Assembly (NCBI RefSeq): GCF_015694465.1
Contig: NZ_JADQDO010000005.1
Location: 1 to 64,000, forward strand
DNA from: Microvirga alba
GTDB taxonomy: Bacteria; Pseudomonadota; Alphaproteobacteria; Rhizobiales; Beijerinckiaceae
Direction of reading: 5' to 3'
DNA length: 64,000 nucleotides
The translations under genes and the position numbers were made by a program. Shown here in pieces: positions 1 to 7,235 of the stretch; position 1 is the first letter of the stretch, and the number at the start of each line of letters is the position of its first letter. Below the pieces are notes generated by a model, which saw only the letters and a program-made list of their open reading frames with translations, was not told the origin of the DNA and searched no databases.

Positions 1-243
1 ACGCACGGCTGGCCTCCTCCGGGGGCTACGCACAGCTGGCCTCCTCCGGGGACTACGCACAGCTGGCCTCCTCCGGGCACTACGCACGGCTGGCCTCCTC
101 CGGGGACTCCGCACGGCTGGCCTCCTCCGGGGACTACGCACGGCTGGCCTCCTCCGGGGACTACGCACAGCTGGCCTCCTCCGGGCACTACGCACGGCTG
201 GCCTCCTCCGGGGGCTCCGCACAGCTGGCCTCCGAAGGCGAAT
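1..243 (+). repeat. 27-bp tandem repeat, 9 copies in view
   Basis: Nine head-to-tail 27-bp units begin at the window edge, and the array probably continues leftwards. The ninth unit has diverged. Variation is concentrated at three codons: Arg/Gln, Gly/Asp/His and Tyr/Ser. Read in frame 3, each unit encodes nine residues of the form (Y/S)A(R/Q)LASSG(D/G/H). The array is part of the coding sequence that ends at 437. Confidence 0.95.
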
Positions 244-437
244 ATTCAGTCGTCGCCTCCTCCGGCGTCAATACCCGCGCCAAGGGCCGCGATGGGACAT
301 GGATCGCGCTAGCCGAGTTCAAAGATCGCAAGTGCATCGGGTTCGCCACGGGCTGCATCGGTGCGGACGGGCTGAAAGCTGACACTTGGTACGTCGCCAG
401 GGGCGGCAAGCTCGTTGAGGATGGAGCCGCATCATGA
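1..437 (+). CDS. Phage repeat protein with DUF7666-like C-terminus (partial, 5' end missing)
   Basis: Reading frame 3 is open from the left edge to TGA at 435-437, so only the C-terminal 144 residues are seen. About 80 residues are nine-residue repeats (LASSGDYAR-type). They are followed by a non-repetitive tail with GLKADTWYVARGGKLVE. That layout, short SG-containing repeats followed by a tail ending in KADTWY, is what I recall from phage and prophage proteins of the DUF7666 type, whose function is unknown. The repeats probably form a regular beta structure (inference). The stop overlaps the next start (ATGA at 434). Confidence 0.75.
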   Translation, partial: ARLASSGGYAQLASSGDYAQLASSGHYARLASSGDSARLASSGDYARLASSGDYAQLASSGHYARLASSGGSAQLASEGEYSVVASSGVNTRAKGRDGTWIALAEFKDRKCIGFATGCIGADGLKADTWYVARGGKLVEDGAAS

Positions 438-604
438 GCCCAACGCTATTCATCATTTTCGTGGTGGCCATGGTCGCCACCTCTCCGATCCTTCTCCTAT
501 CGCTCGGCTACCTCGCCTACCGGTGGCTTGTCTCTCCCTTTGAGCAAGACCTCTCAGACGAGCCAATCGGAGACGCGTCCCTCTTGTATCGGGAGGACGT
601 GTGA
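434..604 (+). CDS. Small single-pass membrane protein
   Basis: This 56-residue ORF starts at ATG 434, overlapping the previous stop by 4 bases, and its stop overlaps the next start. Residues about 4-32 are strongly hydrophobic (FIIFVVAMVATSPILLL and onward), giving one transmembrane segment. A short acidic tail containing DLSDEPIGD follows. No family is recognised. The tight coupling on both sides supports translation. In a phage early region it could be a small inner-membrane accessory protein, but no function can be assigned. Confidence 0.6.
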   Translation: MSPTLFIIFVVAMVATSPILLLSLGYLAYRWLVSPFEQDLSDEPIGDASLLYREDV

Positions 605-720
605 TGACCCGCTCCCCTGACATTCGAGACATGGCCCTAGGCGGGCTGAAGAAGCGGATGACCGAGAAGCTCCGCAAGTGGGTCGAGGCGAAGAAAGCCA
701 ACCAGGAGAAGAAGCAATGA
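604..720 (+). CDS. Small basic protein, unknown
   Basis: The 38-codon ORF starts at ATG 604, inside the TGATG junction with the gene before. It ends at TGA 718-720, overlapping the next ATG at 717. The C-terminal half is rich in Lys and Arg and probably helical (KRMTEKLRKWVEAKKA). No family is recognised. It is supported only by its exact four-base overlaps with both neighbours. Confidence 0.45.
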   Translation: MTRSPDIRDMALGGLKKRMTEKLRKWVEAKKANQEKKQ

Positions 721-1445
721 CTGCGGCTATCGCAACTATTGGGCACAACAACCCGCCAGAGCCGACGCCCTTTGATCTCGCGGAATCCTCCATCCTTGGG
801 CTCTTCGACGAAGCCAAGCATTGGCTTGATGGTGAGGGCGTCAATTCGGAAGCGGACGCGAACGGGGTGTCCAAGCTCCTCGATATGATCCGCAAAGCCA
901 AGAAGGTTGCCGACGAGGCGCGGGCGGAAGAAAAACGCCCGCATGACGAAGCAGCGAAGGAGGTTCAGGAGAAGTACAAGCCCCTCCTGACCCGCTGCGA
1001 TCTGGCGTCAGACGCCTGCAAGAAGGCGCTCGCCCCCTGGCTCGAAAAGCTAGAAGCCGAGAAACGCGCCAAGGCCGAAGCCGCCCGTAAGGAAGCCGAC
1101 GAAAAGGCCCGCATCGCTCAGGAGGCCATTCGCGCCGCACAGGCCACCGATCTTGCCGCCCGCGAAGAGGCAGAGGCGCTCATCAAGGAAGCGAAGAGGG
1201 CCGAAGTCGCGGCAACCCGCGCGGAGAACGACAAGGCCCACGCGAAAGGCGGCGCTCGAGCCGTCACCCTGCGCACGACCTATCGGCCAACACTAACGAA
1301 CGGCGTCGAGGCGGCGCGCCACTACTGGGCCGTTCGGCGCGAGGAATGCGAAGCGTTTTTCCTCTCCCTTGCTGAGAAAGACGTTCGCGCCGGCAAACAC
1401 ACAATCCCAGGCTTCGATGTGGTCGAAGAGAAGGCAGCAGTCTAA
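717..1445 (+). CDS. Coiled-coil phage protein upstream of ERF
   Basis: A 242-residue protein. ATG 717 is preferred over the upstream GTG at 678 because it overlaps the previous stop (ATGA) and gives the phage-like N-terminus MTAAIATIGHNNPPEPTPF. Residues about 70-190 are Ala/Glu/Lys/Arg-rich, a long helical coiled coil. The C-terminal 50 residues look globular (TLRTTYRPTLTNG, then HYWAVRREECEAFF). Proteins of this shape commonly precede ERF or RecT genes in phages of Alphaproteobacteria. A role in recombination is inferred from position only. The TAA stop shares one base with the next ATG. Confidence 0.7.
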   Translation: MTAAIATIGHNNPPEPTPFDLAESSILGLFDEAKHWLDGEGVNSEADANGVSKLLDMIRKAKKVADEARAEEKRPHDEAAKEVQEKYKPLLTRCDLASDACKKALAPWLEKLEAEKRAKAEAARKEADEKARIAQEAIRAAQATDLAAREEAEALIKEAKRAEVAATRAENDKAHAKGGARAVTLRTTYRPTLTNGVEAARHYWAVRREECEAFFLSLAEKDVRAGKHTIPGFDVVEEKAAV

Positions 1446-2110
1446 TGGATCGCTCAGAGAACTTCAAAGAAATCGCGACCGCTCTCTCCAAGGCTCAAGC
1501 AGCCATGCACGGCGCGACGAAGGACCGGAAAAATCCAGCGTTTAAGTCTGAGTACGCGACCCTGGCTAGCGTGATCGAGGCCGCTCGCGGCCCTCTCACA
1601 GAGAATGGCATCGCCTTTCTACAATCGCCGGGGCTGCTCACGGCGGAAGGCCTGCCGATCACCACGACGCTTATGCACATTTCTGGCGAATGGGTATCCA
1701 CAACCTTGCTCATGCCGGTTCAGAAGCGAGACCCGCAGGGCATTGGATCTGTCATCACATATGGCTGCCGGTACAGCCTCATGAGCTTGCTGGGCCTGCC
1801 GCCCGTTGACGACGATGGCGAAGCGGCGATGGACAGATCTCCTCCGAAAGCGCAGCCGAAAGTAGTACCGCCGCCGCGTTTTGATGACGACCCGTTCGGC
1901 CCATTGGCATCAGACGAGAGCAAGGCTGTCTACCTCCGCACCTGTCGCGAGATCATTGATGGCGGCTCAAAGCCATATGGCGAACTCGTTCAGTGGTGGA
2001 AGGACGAAGCCCAGAACCGGCGCACATTCGGCCTGACACAAGCCGAGACCGACGACCTCAAAAACGACCTGATGGCTAAGGCTCCGCAACAGAAGGAAGC
2101 AGCGGAATGA
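1445..2110 (+). CDS. ERF-family single-strand annealing protein
   Basis: The 221-residue product has hallmarks of the ERF superfamily of phage annealing proteins. The N-terminal part has [18 protein letters not shown], the middle has [20 protein letters not shown], and PPVDDDGEA follows. ERF proteins (P22 Erf type) anneal complementary single strands during phage recombination and circularisation. The adjacent SSB gene, whose ATG overlaps the stop (2107), forms the usual annealase-SSB pair. The region after residue about 130 is a proline-rich linker and a variable C-terminal domain. Confidence 0.88.
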   Translation: MDRSENFKEIATALSKAQAAMHGATKDRKNPAFKSEYATLASVIEAARGPLTENGIAFLQSPGLLTAEGLPITTTLMHISGEWVSTTLLMPVQKRDPQGIGSVITYGCRYSLMSLLGLPPVDDDGEAAMDRSPPKAQPKVVPPPRFDDDPFGPLASDESKAVYLRTCREIIDGGSKPYGELVQWWKDEAQNRRTFGLTQAETDDLKNDLMAKAPQQKEAAE

Positions 2111-2568
2111 GCGGTTCAGTGAATAAGGTTATTCTGGTCGGCAATCTCGGTCGCGACCCTGAAGTTCGCCGCCTCAATTCGGGCGAGCCTGTGGTTAGCC
2201 TGCGCATCGCCACCTCCGAGACCTGGAAAGACAAGAATTCCGGCGAGCGTAAGGAAAAGACCGAGTGGCACTCGGTCGTGATCTTCAACGAGAACTTGGC
2301 CCGCGTGGCCGAGCAGTATCTCAAGAAGGGCTCGAAGGTTTACATTGAGGGCCAGCTCCAAACCCGCAAATGGCAGGACCAGAGCGGAGCCGAGAAGTAC
2401 ACCACCGAGATCGTGCTCCAGCGCTTCCGTGGTGAACTGACGATCCTTGATAGCCGTGGTTCGGCTTCTGACGACCACCAGCGGGGAGACGCGGCAGACC
2501 AGCGGCGAGCCGATGGCATCGGGTCAGGCGGCGGCCTGAACGATCTCGATGACGATATCCCGTTCTAG
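2107..2568 (+). CDS. ssb: Single-stranded DNA-binding protein
   Basis: The 153-residue product has a classic OB-fold SSB domain over residues 1-115: [28 protein letters not shown], then a [11 protein letters not shown] strand and a KWQDQSG turn. A Gly/Asp-rich linker leads to the acidic tail DDDIPF, the tip that binds partner proteins. It is probably the element's own SSB working with ERF; the host is expected to have another ssb elsewhere. The start overlaps the ERF stop by four bases. Confidence 0.95.
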   Translation: MSGSVNKVILVGNLGRDPEVRRLNSGEPVVSLRIATSETWKDKNSGERKEKTEWHSVVIFNENLARVAEQYLKKGSKVYIEGQLQTRKWQDQSGAEKYTTEIVLQRFRGELTILDSRGSASDDHQRGDAADQRRADGIGSGGGLNDLDDDIPF

Positions 2569-2578
2569 GAGCCTCGCA

Positions 2579-2911
2579 ATGGATCGGGACAATCGCCCCC
2601 TCGCAGAACAATGGCACGACGCCGCTATGGCTCATGTTGATGCGGAAGCTGCGGCCTCGATGCTGGAAGAGACCAAATCCGCCGTGTTGGCTGAAATGGT
2701 TTCCGACGAATTGCGGTCAGACCCGAAAATGTCGGTCGCGAAGGCAGAGACGACAGTCAAAGCATCAAGGCGCTGGCGAGAGCATGTCGAAGGCATTGTG
2801 CGGGCTCGCAAAGCCGCCAATCGCGCCCGCGTCAGCCGGGACTATCTCAAGATGCGCTTCAGCCAATGGATTTCGGAAGACGCGAACCATCGCGCGGGAG
2901 CACGGGTATGA
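2579..2911 (+). CDS. Phage hypothetical protein
   Basis: The 110-residue, mostly helical protein starts at ATG 2579, ten bases after the ssb stop, with a TAGGAG ribosome-binding site at 2566-2571. An in-frame upstream ATG at 2549 lies within ssb and lacks a good site. The C-terminus RDYLKMRFSQWISEDANHR resembles a motif of small phage proteins found next to SSB/ERF genes. No biochemical role is known to me. The stop overlaps the HNH gene start. Confidence 0.7.
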   Translation: MDRDNRPLAEQWHDAAMAHVDAEAAASMLEETKSAVLAEMVSDELRSDPKMSVAKAETTVKASRRWREHVEGIVRARKAANRARVSRDYLKMRFSQWISEDANHRAGARV

Positions 2912-3294
2912 GTCGGTCCCGCAAAGAGTTCCCAAAGGCAGTGAAAGTCGCGACCTTCAAACGATGCGGTGGCCCTGACAATCCGCGCTGTGAAGAATGC
3001 GGCCAACCGCTTCGCCCGGGTCGCTTCCAGTTCGACCACATCAAGGCGGATGGCTTTGGCGGGGAGCCGGTCTCGGAGAACTGCAAGGTTCTCTGCTCAG
3101 GCTCGAGAGCTTCCTGCCACTCGGTCAAGACCGAGGAAGAAGACAAACCGCGCATGCGGAAGGCTGACGCCCAGCGGGACGCCCATCTTGGTACGACCCG
3201 GAAGAAGGCGAAAATACCTCAACCGCCGAAGGCCCCGAAGCCTCCCGGCAAGGCCCCTCTCCCGCCTCGGCAACTCTATGAGGCGGCTAGATGA
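2908..3294 (+). CDS. HNH endonuclease-like protein
   Basis: The 128-residue product contains CEECGQPLRPGRFQFDHI, then ENCKVLC and a final CH pair (RASCHSVKT). This fits a small HNH nuclease fold with a CxxC zinc knuckle, the DH catalytic pair and a downstream Asn/His. The C-terminal 40 residues are a Lys/Pro-rich tail. ATG 2908 overlaps the previous stop (ATGA); the longer in-frame start at 2866 is less likely. In phages such proteins act in packaging or recombination as nicking or cutting enzymes. Which role applies here cannot be told. Confidence 0.8.
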   Translation: MSRSRKEFPKAVKVATFKRCGGPDNPRCEECGQPLRPGRFQFDHIKADGFGGEPVSENCKVLCSGSRASCHSVKTEEEDKPRMRKADAQRDAHLGTTRKKAKIPQPPKAPKPPGKAPLPPRQLYEAAR

Positions 3295-4040
3295 CTTCCG
3301 ACACCACCGTCATCAACCACATCAAATCCAGACTCGGAACCATACCCATGACCGATCAAGTCTTATCCAAGAGCGAGAGAGTGGCGCTGGAAGGCATCGA
3401 CGTCGAACGCGACCCAGACGACGGAGAGGTTACCGTCACATGGAAGCGCGGTGACGACACCATCTCCCTTGTCTGCCTTCCGGCTGGCGAGATGGTGAGG
3501 ATCGTGTCTCCTTTTCGCGAAGCAGAGCCGCCAGTCCGCTCCCATGTTCTCGCCATCTCCCCCAACATCATCTCTTCCCTCTCCGGTGTCTCTGTACCGG
3601 AGGGATGGAAGGTTGTGCCGGTGGCTGCCGATTACGCGATGATTGAGCGCCGGTTCAATACAGCGAATTGGGAGGCCGAAGACTACACAAACGCCCAAGA
3701 GCAGTATGCGCTTTGGCTCGCCACTTCCCCCACCCCTCCAGAACAATGGCAGGACATCAGCACTGCTCCGAAGGATGGGACGCTGATCGATGTGTGGTGC
3801 GTCACGCCCGACGATATTGATTTCGTGCCGGAGCAGGGAGGCATTCGTTTGACGAACGTCTCTTGGCACGATGGCGACAAGGTGTTCCCGCACGTCGGAT
3901 GGGTCCGCGTTGTTGATGACGGGGATTACGACCTAATCGACGGGCCTCCGAGTAGCCCGCTTGGCTTGCCGCGATGGGTGCCCACCCACTGGATGCCCCT
4001 ACCGCCTCCCCCCTCTCACTCGCAGGGAGGGAAGCTGTGA
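3291..4040 (+). CDS. Phage hypothetical protein with DUF551-like segment
   Basis: A 249-residue product. The N-terminal 80 residues are unrecognised. A middle segment (VPEGWKVVPVAADYAMIE) is common in phage accessory proteins. A C-terminal stretch beginning WQDISTAPKDGTLIDVW matches the start of DUF551-type domains (W..IStaPKDGt). It ends in a Pro/Ser-rich tail. Start overlaps the HNH stop and the stop shares one base with the next ATG. Proteins with this motif are widespread in phage early regions with no known function. Confidence 0.7.
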   Translation: MTSDTTVINHIKSRLGTIPMTDQVLSKSERVALEGIDVERDPDDGEVTVTWKRGDDTISLVCLPAGEMVRIVSPFREAEPPVRSHVLAISPNIISSLSGVSVPEGWKVVPVAADYAMIERRFNTANWEAEDYTNAQEQYALWLATSPTPPEQWQDISTAPKDGTLIDVWCVTPDDIDFVPEQGGIRLTNVSWHDGDKVFPHVGWVRVVDDGDYDLIDGPPSSPLGLPRWVPTHWMPLPPPPSHSQGGKL

Positions 4041-4369
4041 TGGCGGACGTGAAGCATACGCCGTCCCCTGCCCCACTAACCTACAAGGTTAGGGGTGACG
4101 GAAGCATATTCCTGACGGCTGGCGACCCTGTAAAGGGCGCACATCGCGCCTTCGACATCTATTGCGACGAACGGGACGCTGAGTTCATAACCCGCGCCTG
4201 CAATGCGCACTGCGGCATGCTGGAGGCGGCGAAGAAGGCCCTCAACTTCATCGAAAACACAGAGAGCGAATTAGGCGAGAAGCTTTCGAGCGGTGCCGCT
4301 CTTCGCGCAGCCATCACCAAAGCAGAGGCCCGCGCCATGATCGAAGCCGCGAAGGGAGGCGAGAAGTGA
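4040..4369 (+). CDS. Small phage accessory protein
   Basis: The 109-residue product starts at ATG 4040 with a GGGAGGGAAG site just upstream; the longer reading from 3974 lies inside the previous gene. The segment DAEFITRACNAHCGMLEAAKKAL resembles the (F)I.RA.NAH..L..AL helix shared by many small phage proteins. No function is known. The stop overlaps the next start. Confidence 0.65.
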   Translation: MADVKHTPSPAPLTYKVRGDGSIFLTAGDPVKGAHRAFDIYCDERDAEFITRACNAHCGMLEAAKKALNFIENTESELGEKLSSGAALRAAITKAEARAMIEAAKGGEK

Positions 4370-4596
4370 GCAAGACGATGCGCCCATACGACGTCAAAGA
4401 CACCGATGAGTTCTTGCAGATGGAAAGTGACAACCATCCGCGCAAGCCCGGGAAATGGTCAATCCTGCACAGCGGCAGGCATATCAGCCTTATCGCCCCG
4501 TACGGCGAACGCTCCATCTCAATCCCCCGCGATCAATTCAACGCCATCGTGGATTGGTATCTCAAGCCGCAGACGGTCAGGGAGCCCCGCCCATGA
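4366..4596 (+). CDS. Hypothetical protein, GTG start
   Basis: The 76-residue product uses GTG at 4366, which overlaps the previous TGA and has GGGAGGC at good spacing. A later in-frame ATG at 4378 is the alternative. The sequence is mixed alpha/beta and unrecognised; it ends ISIPRDQFNAIVDWYLKPQ. The four-base overlaps on both sides argue that it is translated. Confidence 0.55.
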   Translation: MSKTMRPYDVKDTDEFLQMESDNHPRKPGKWSILHSGRHISLIAPYGERSISIPRDQFNAIVDWYLKPQTVREPRP

Positions 4597-5123
4597 CTGA
4601 GAAGCGAGAGCAGATCGCGCGGGTTATTGCACCGCATCCGTTTGCGGCATGGCAGAGGCAATACGACTACTGCATCAAGGACGGCGATAGCGAGGATGAA
4701 GCTCGCGATTGCGCCGATCAATGGCACGGCAATGACATCAACGCGGCATATGAAAAGGCCGACGCCATCCTCGCCCTTCCAGCAGCCACAGGAGACATTG
4801 GAGAGCTGGTGGGCATGGCTCGCCGAGATGCCGTCCATCTTGAGTACGGTTATCTGAGAGTGAGCGCTGATGGGTCGGTTAATCTTATCGACCCAGCATT
4901 TGTTCTAAATCGCGATCCAGCTGGCGCAGCCCTCCGCACCCGCGCCGAAGCCGCAGAGGCCAAGGTGAAGGAGCAAGCCGAAGAGAACGAGCGCCTGAAA
5001 GAGCGCGTCAACAAGCTGATAGCGGATTACGATAGCCAAACGAAATTCGCCGACGTGGAGGCAGCCTCTTACTTTCGCGAGTTTATCCGCCGCGCCCGCG
5101 CCGCCATCCATGGAGGCGCGTGA
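4593..5123 (+). CDS. Phage hypothetical protein with C-terminal coiled coil
   Basis: The 176-residue product starts at ATG 4593, overlapping the previous stop. The N-terminal half is globular and acidic. A heptad-rich helix covers about residues 112-145 (RAEAAEAKVKEQAEENERL). It resembles the long tail of accessory proteins common in proteobacterial phages. Function unknown. The stop TGA 5121-5123 shares its last base with the next ATG. Confidence 0.6.
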   Translation: MTEKREQIARVIAPHPFAAWQRQYDYCIKDGDSEDEARDCADQWHGNDINAAYEKADAILALPAATGDIGELVGMARRDAVHLEYGYLRVSADGSVNLIDPAFVLNRDPAGAALRTRAEAAEAKVKEQAEENERLKERVNKLIADYDSQTKFADVEAASYFREFIRRARAAIHGGA

Positions 5124-5809
5124 TGCTGCACTACCATGGCACGCCACTGACCCCGCGCGCCGAACTCCTGAAAATGGCGGGGAAACATTTTTGTGTGCCG
5201 TTCTCCGACCCACGGGATGCTGACATCTGCCAGCAGATCGGCCAGTCGATCATGTTCGATAACGGACAGTTTACGGCCTTTACGCAGGGCAAGTCTTTCG
5301 ACGAGAACGCGTTCTATGCATGGGTCGAGCCGCGCCTCGGGCATCCGCATTGGGCGGTTGTCCCTGACGTGATCGATGGGGCCGTTGAGCAGCAACGTGA
5401 CCTCGTCGCACAGTGGCCGTTCCCGCGCGCCCTAGGCGGCGTCGTTTGGCATATGGCGTTGCCGATAGATTACCTCTTAGAGCTCGCCGGAGAATGGCCC
5501 CGCATCTGCTTCGGCAGCTCTGGCCAGTATTGGCAGGTTGGTTCCCCATCTTGGGCGCGCCGGGCTGACGAGGCGTTCAACGCGCTCGCCCGTCGTCATC
5601 GTCATCTGCCGCACATCCACATGTTGCGCGGCTTGAACCTTGCCGGGGATCGCTGGCCATTCGCCTCAGCCGACAGCGTGAACGTAGCTCGCAACTTCAA
5701 GGATACCGGCACCTGCCCGGAGCGGATGGCACGCAACATCGACTCTCGCCAGTGCGGCGTGCGTTGGCAACCAATCCCCGTCTACAGCCAACTGGACCTG
5801 ATCGCATGA
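5123..5809 (+). CDS. DpdA-like tRNA-guanine transglycosylase homologue (phage type)
   Basis: This 228-residue protein resembles short phage relatives of TGT/DpdA, enzymes that exchange guanine for a 7-deazaguanine base. FDNGQF (Asp46) sits where TGT has its DSGG(F/Y) catalytic aspartate. VVPDVIDG (near residue 80) and FGSSGQYW (near 131) fit the core of the fold. PFASADSVNVARN (Asp184) matches the nucleophile motif (VDS/ADS). Those assignments are my reading by analogy with DpdA. ATG 5123 is chosen because GGAGG lies six bases upstream; a GTG at 5120 is the alternative. The next gene encodes a queuosine-precursor-type transporter. Together they suggest insertion of a salvaged deazaguanine into DNA; tRNA as substrate is less likely in a phage setting. 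Confidence 0.7.
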   Translation: MLHYHGTPLTPRAELLKMAGKHFCVPFSDPRDADICQQIGQSIMFDNGQFTAFTQGKSFDENAFYAWVEPRLGHPHWAVVPDVIDGAVEQQRDLVAQWPFPRALGGVVWHMALPIDYLLELAGEWPRICFGSSGQYWQVGSPSWARRADEAFNALARRHRHLPHIHMLRGLNLAGDRWPFASADSVNVARNFKDTGTCPERMARNIDSRQCGVRWQPIPVYSQLDLIA

Positions 5810-6339
5810 TTCCCCTTTCCCTGTTCCTCCTGACTATTCCGGCCGCCAACTTCCTTATCGGGAATGTCGGGACGAGTTGTCTGCCCGATGGGCCATGCCT
5901 AATCCCGGTCGGCTTCGGCTTGGTTGCGCCGAGCGGCGTGCTTCTCGTAGGGGCAGCGCTTGCCCTACGGGACTTGGTGCAGCAGCAACTTGGAGCCAAG
6001 TGGTCCCTAGTCGCCATTGCGGCGGGCGCGACACTGTCTGCGTCGTTCGCTCCAGCAACTCTTGTCGCCGCATCGACGGCAGCCTTCGTCTTGTCGGAAC
6101 TAGCGGACTTCGCCGTCTACACGCCTCTCAGAAAGCGTGGATTCATCGCCGCCGTTGCAGCAAGCTCCTTAGTTGGCCTCGTCGTCGATAGCGCCCTGTT
6201 CCTCTGGCTGGCCTTTGGGTCGCTCGACTTCTTGGCCGGCCAAATGCTCGGGAAGGCATGGATGGCTATTGCCGCCATCGTCGTATTGCAGGTCGCCCGC
6301 GCCGCCTCACCCAAGGAAACAGGAGGCGGGAATGCGTGA
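5806..6339 (+). CDS. VUT/YhhQ-family queuosine-precursor transporter
   Basis: The 177-residue integral membrane protein has about five or six hydrophobic segments and family motifs: APSGVLLVGAALALRDLVQ, SELADFAVYTPLRKR and GLVVDSALFLWLAFGS. These match the VUT (YhhQ) family, whose characterised members import preQ0/preQ1. ATG 5806 overlaps the DpdA-like stop (ATGA), so the two are translationally coupled. Phage-borne transporters of this family have been described alongside dpdA in phages whose DNA carries 7-deazaguanines, which supports a supply role here. Substrate and direction are inferred. Confidence 0.82.
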   Translation: MIPLSLFLLTIPAANFLIGNVGTSCLPDGPCLIPVGFGLVAPSGVLLVGAALALRDLVQQQLGAKWSLVAIAAGATLSASFAPATLVAASTAAFVLSELADFAVYTPLRKRGFIAAVAASSLVGLVVDSALFLWLAFGSLDFLAGQMLGKAWMAIAAIVVLQVARAASPKETGGGNA

Positions 6340-6469
6340 GATAAAGCGCGCCCTCGCCGCCGTTGCAGATAGCGGGCTGGCTGACAAGGACATCGATTCC
6401 GCAGCGGTGTTCCTGCTCATCATCTTGCACGCCATGGCGGCTTCTCGGGCAAAAGGCGGTGAGCAATGA
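6332..6469 (+). CDS. Small hypothetical protein
   Basis: The 45-residue ORF starts at ATG 6332 inside the transporter's 3' end, preceded by AGGAGGCGGGA, a very strong ribosome-binding site. It ends at TGA 6467-6469, overlapping the next ATG. It is helical (AAVFLLIILHAMAAS). Function unknown. Confidence 0.55.
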   Translation: MREIKRALAAVADSGLADKDIDSAAVFLLIILHAMAASRAKGGEQ

Positions 6470-6741
6470 AGCTGACAGAGCAGGAAGCACGAGAGAACGC
6501 CAAGAAGCCCGCCGTCCGCGACACGCTAGAGGGTATCGCCAACGGGGCAATGATCGTTTCTCACAATGGGCGAAACGGATACCTCGAAGAATACAACGGC
6601 CACAAGTATCGCGACCCCGACAACGGCTCAAAGCTAATCGTCCCTGGGGTCATTACGCTCATTAAGGCCGGGTACCTTGACGAGTTTTGCGTCGTCACCC
6701 CCGCAGGCCGCAAAGCGCTGGAGGATCGGAAAGATGACTGA
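6466..6741 (+). CDS. Small hypothetical phage protein
   Basis: The 91-residue product starts at ATG 6466 (ATGA overlap). The middle (NGYLEEYNGHKYRDPDNG) is polar. The C-terminal part (LIKAGYLDEFCVVTPAGRKAL) looks like a small winged-helix-like end, where TPAGRKAL is a pattern often seen at the wing of such domains. A DNA-binding role is possible but unproven. The stop falls eight bases into the next gene. Confidence 0.55.
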   Translation: MKLTEQEARENAKKPAVRDTLEGIANGAMIVSHNGRNGYLEEYNGHKYRDPDNGSKLIVPGVITLIKAGYLDEFCVVTPAGRKALEDRKDD

Positions 6742-6904
6742 CTCGCTCTGCCCGTTCTGTGGGGCCTATTCAAAACGATCCTGTGAGCTTGAAGAGGAGA
6801 TGGGCCTCTGCCCGTGGGAAGAGAGTGAGCCTGATCCTGACCTTCTCCGCGATGACAGGAATGAGCGCGCCCGATTGCGCCGGGAGGACCCTGACCATGA
6901 CTGA
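6734..6904 (+). CDS. Small Cys-rich protein, probable zinc knuckle
   Basis: The 56-residue product begins MTDSLCPFCGAYSKRSCE and contains a further Cys in GLCPWEE. Four Cys (CPFC plus two more) could bind one zinc ion. The rest is highly charged (DDRNERARLRRED). Small CPFCG proteins are frequent in phage accessory regions; it does not match the longer Lar restriction-alleviation proteins well. Both ends overlap neighbouring genes by eight bases. Confidence 0.55.
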   Translation: MTDSLCPFCGAYSKRSCELEEEMGLCPWEESEPDPDLLRDDRNERARLRREDPDHD

Positions 6905-7235
6905 TTATTCGCACCTCATAGAGAGGCTGGAGAAGGCAGAGGGGCATCCTGACGAGATGCGCCATCTGTTCAAGCAGATCCTCAAGGCGCTGGACATCGC
7001 GCCCTCCGATGCTGCCCGGATCCACGCGTTTTGCAAAGTCGGGGCGTTCCTCGACGCCGCCATGAGCTTGGTGGAGGCGAAGCTGCCGGGGTGCGCCGTC
7101 GAAATGGAGACGGTGAACGGCTGGACGTGGTGGCGCATCAACAGCCTGCACGAAGGGAAGAGCCAAGGGTTCATGTCTCCGAACGGGCTCCTCCTAGCCC
7201 TCCTCAGAGCCCTTCAGGAGCAAGAACATGGGTGA
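6897..7235 (+). CDS. Hypothetical protein
   Basis: The 112-residue product starts at ATG 6897 within the end of the previous gene. The N-terminal half is helical (HLIERLEKAEGHPDEMRHLF). The second half has a tryptophan-rich patch (NGWTWWRIN), the kind seen in phage proteins about plot-sized display of samples but of unknown role. No function can be given. The stop overlaps the following start by eight bases. Confidence 0.55.
   Translation: MTDYSHLIERLEKAEGHPDEMRHLFKQILKALDIAPSDAARIHAFCKVGAFLDAAMSLVEAKLPGCAVEMETVNGWTWWRINSLHEGKSQGFMSPNGLLLALLRALQEQEHG

Noticed and set aside
1-243. Possible CRISPR array
   Set aside because: Repeats are directly adjacent with no spacers, in frame, and continue into a coding sequence; this is a protein repeat.
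678-716. Upstream GTG start for the coiled-coil phage protein
   Set aside because: It lies within the preceding small gene; ATG 717 has the standard ATGA overlap and a family-like N-terminus.
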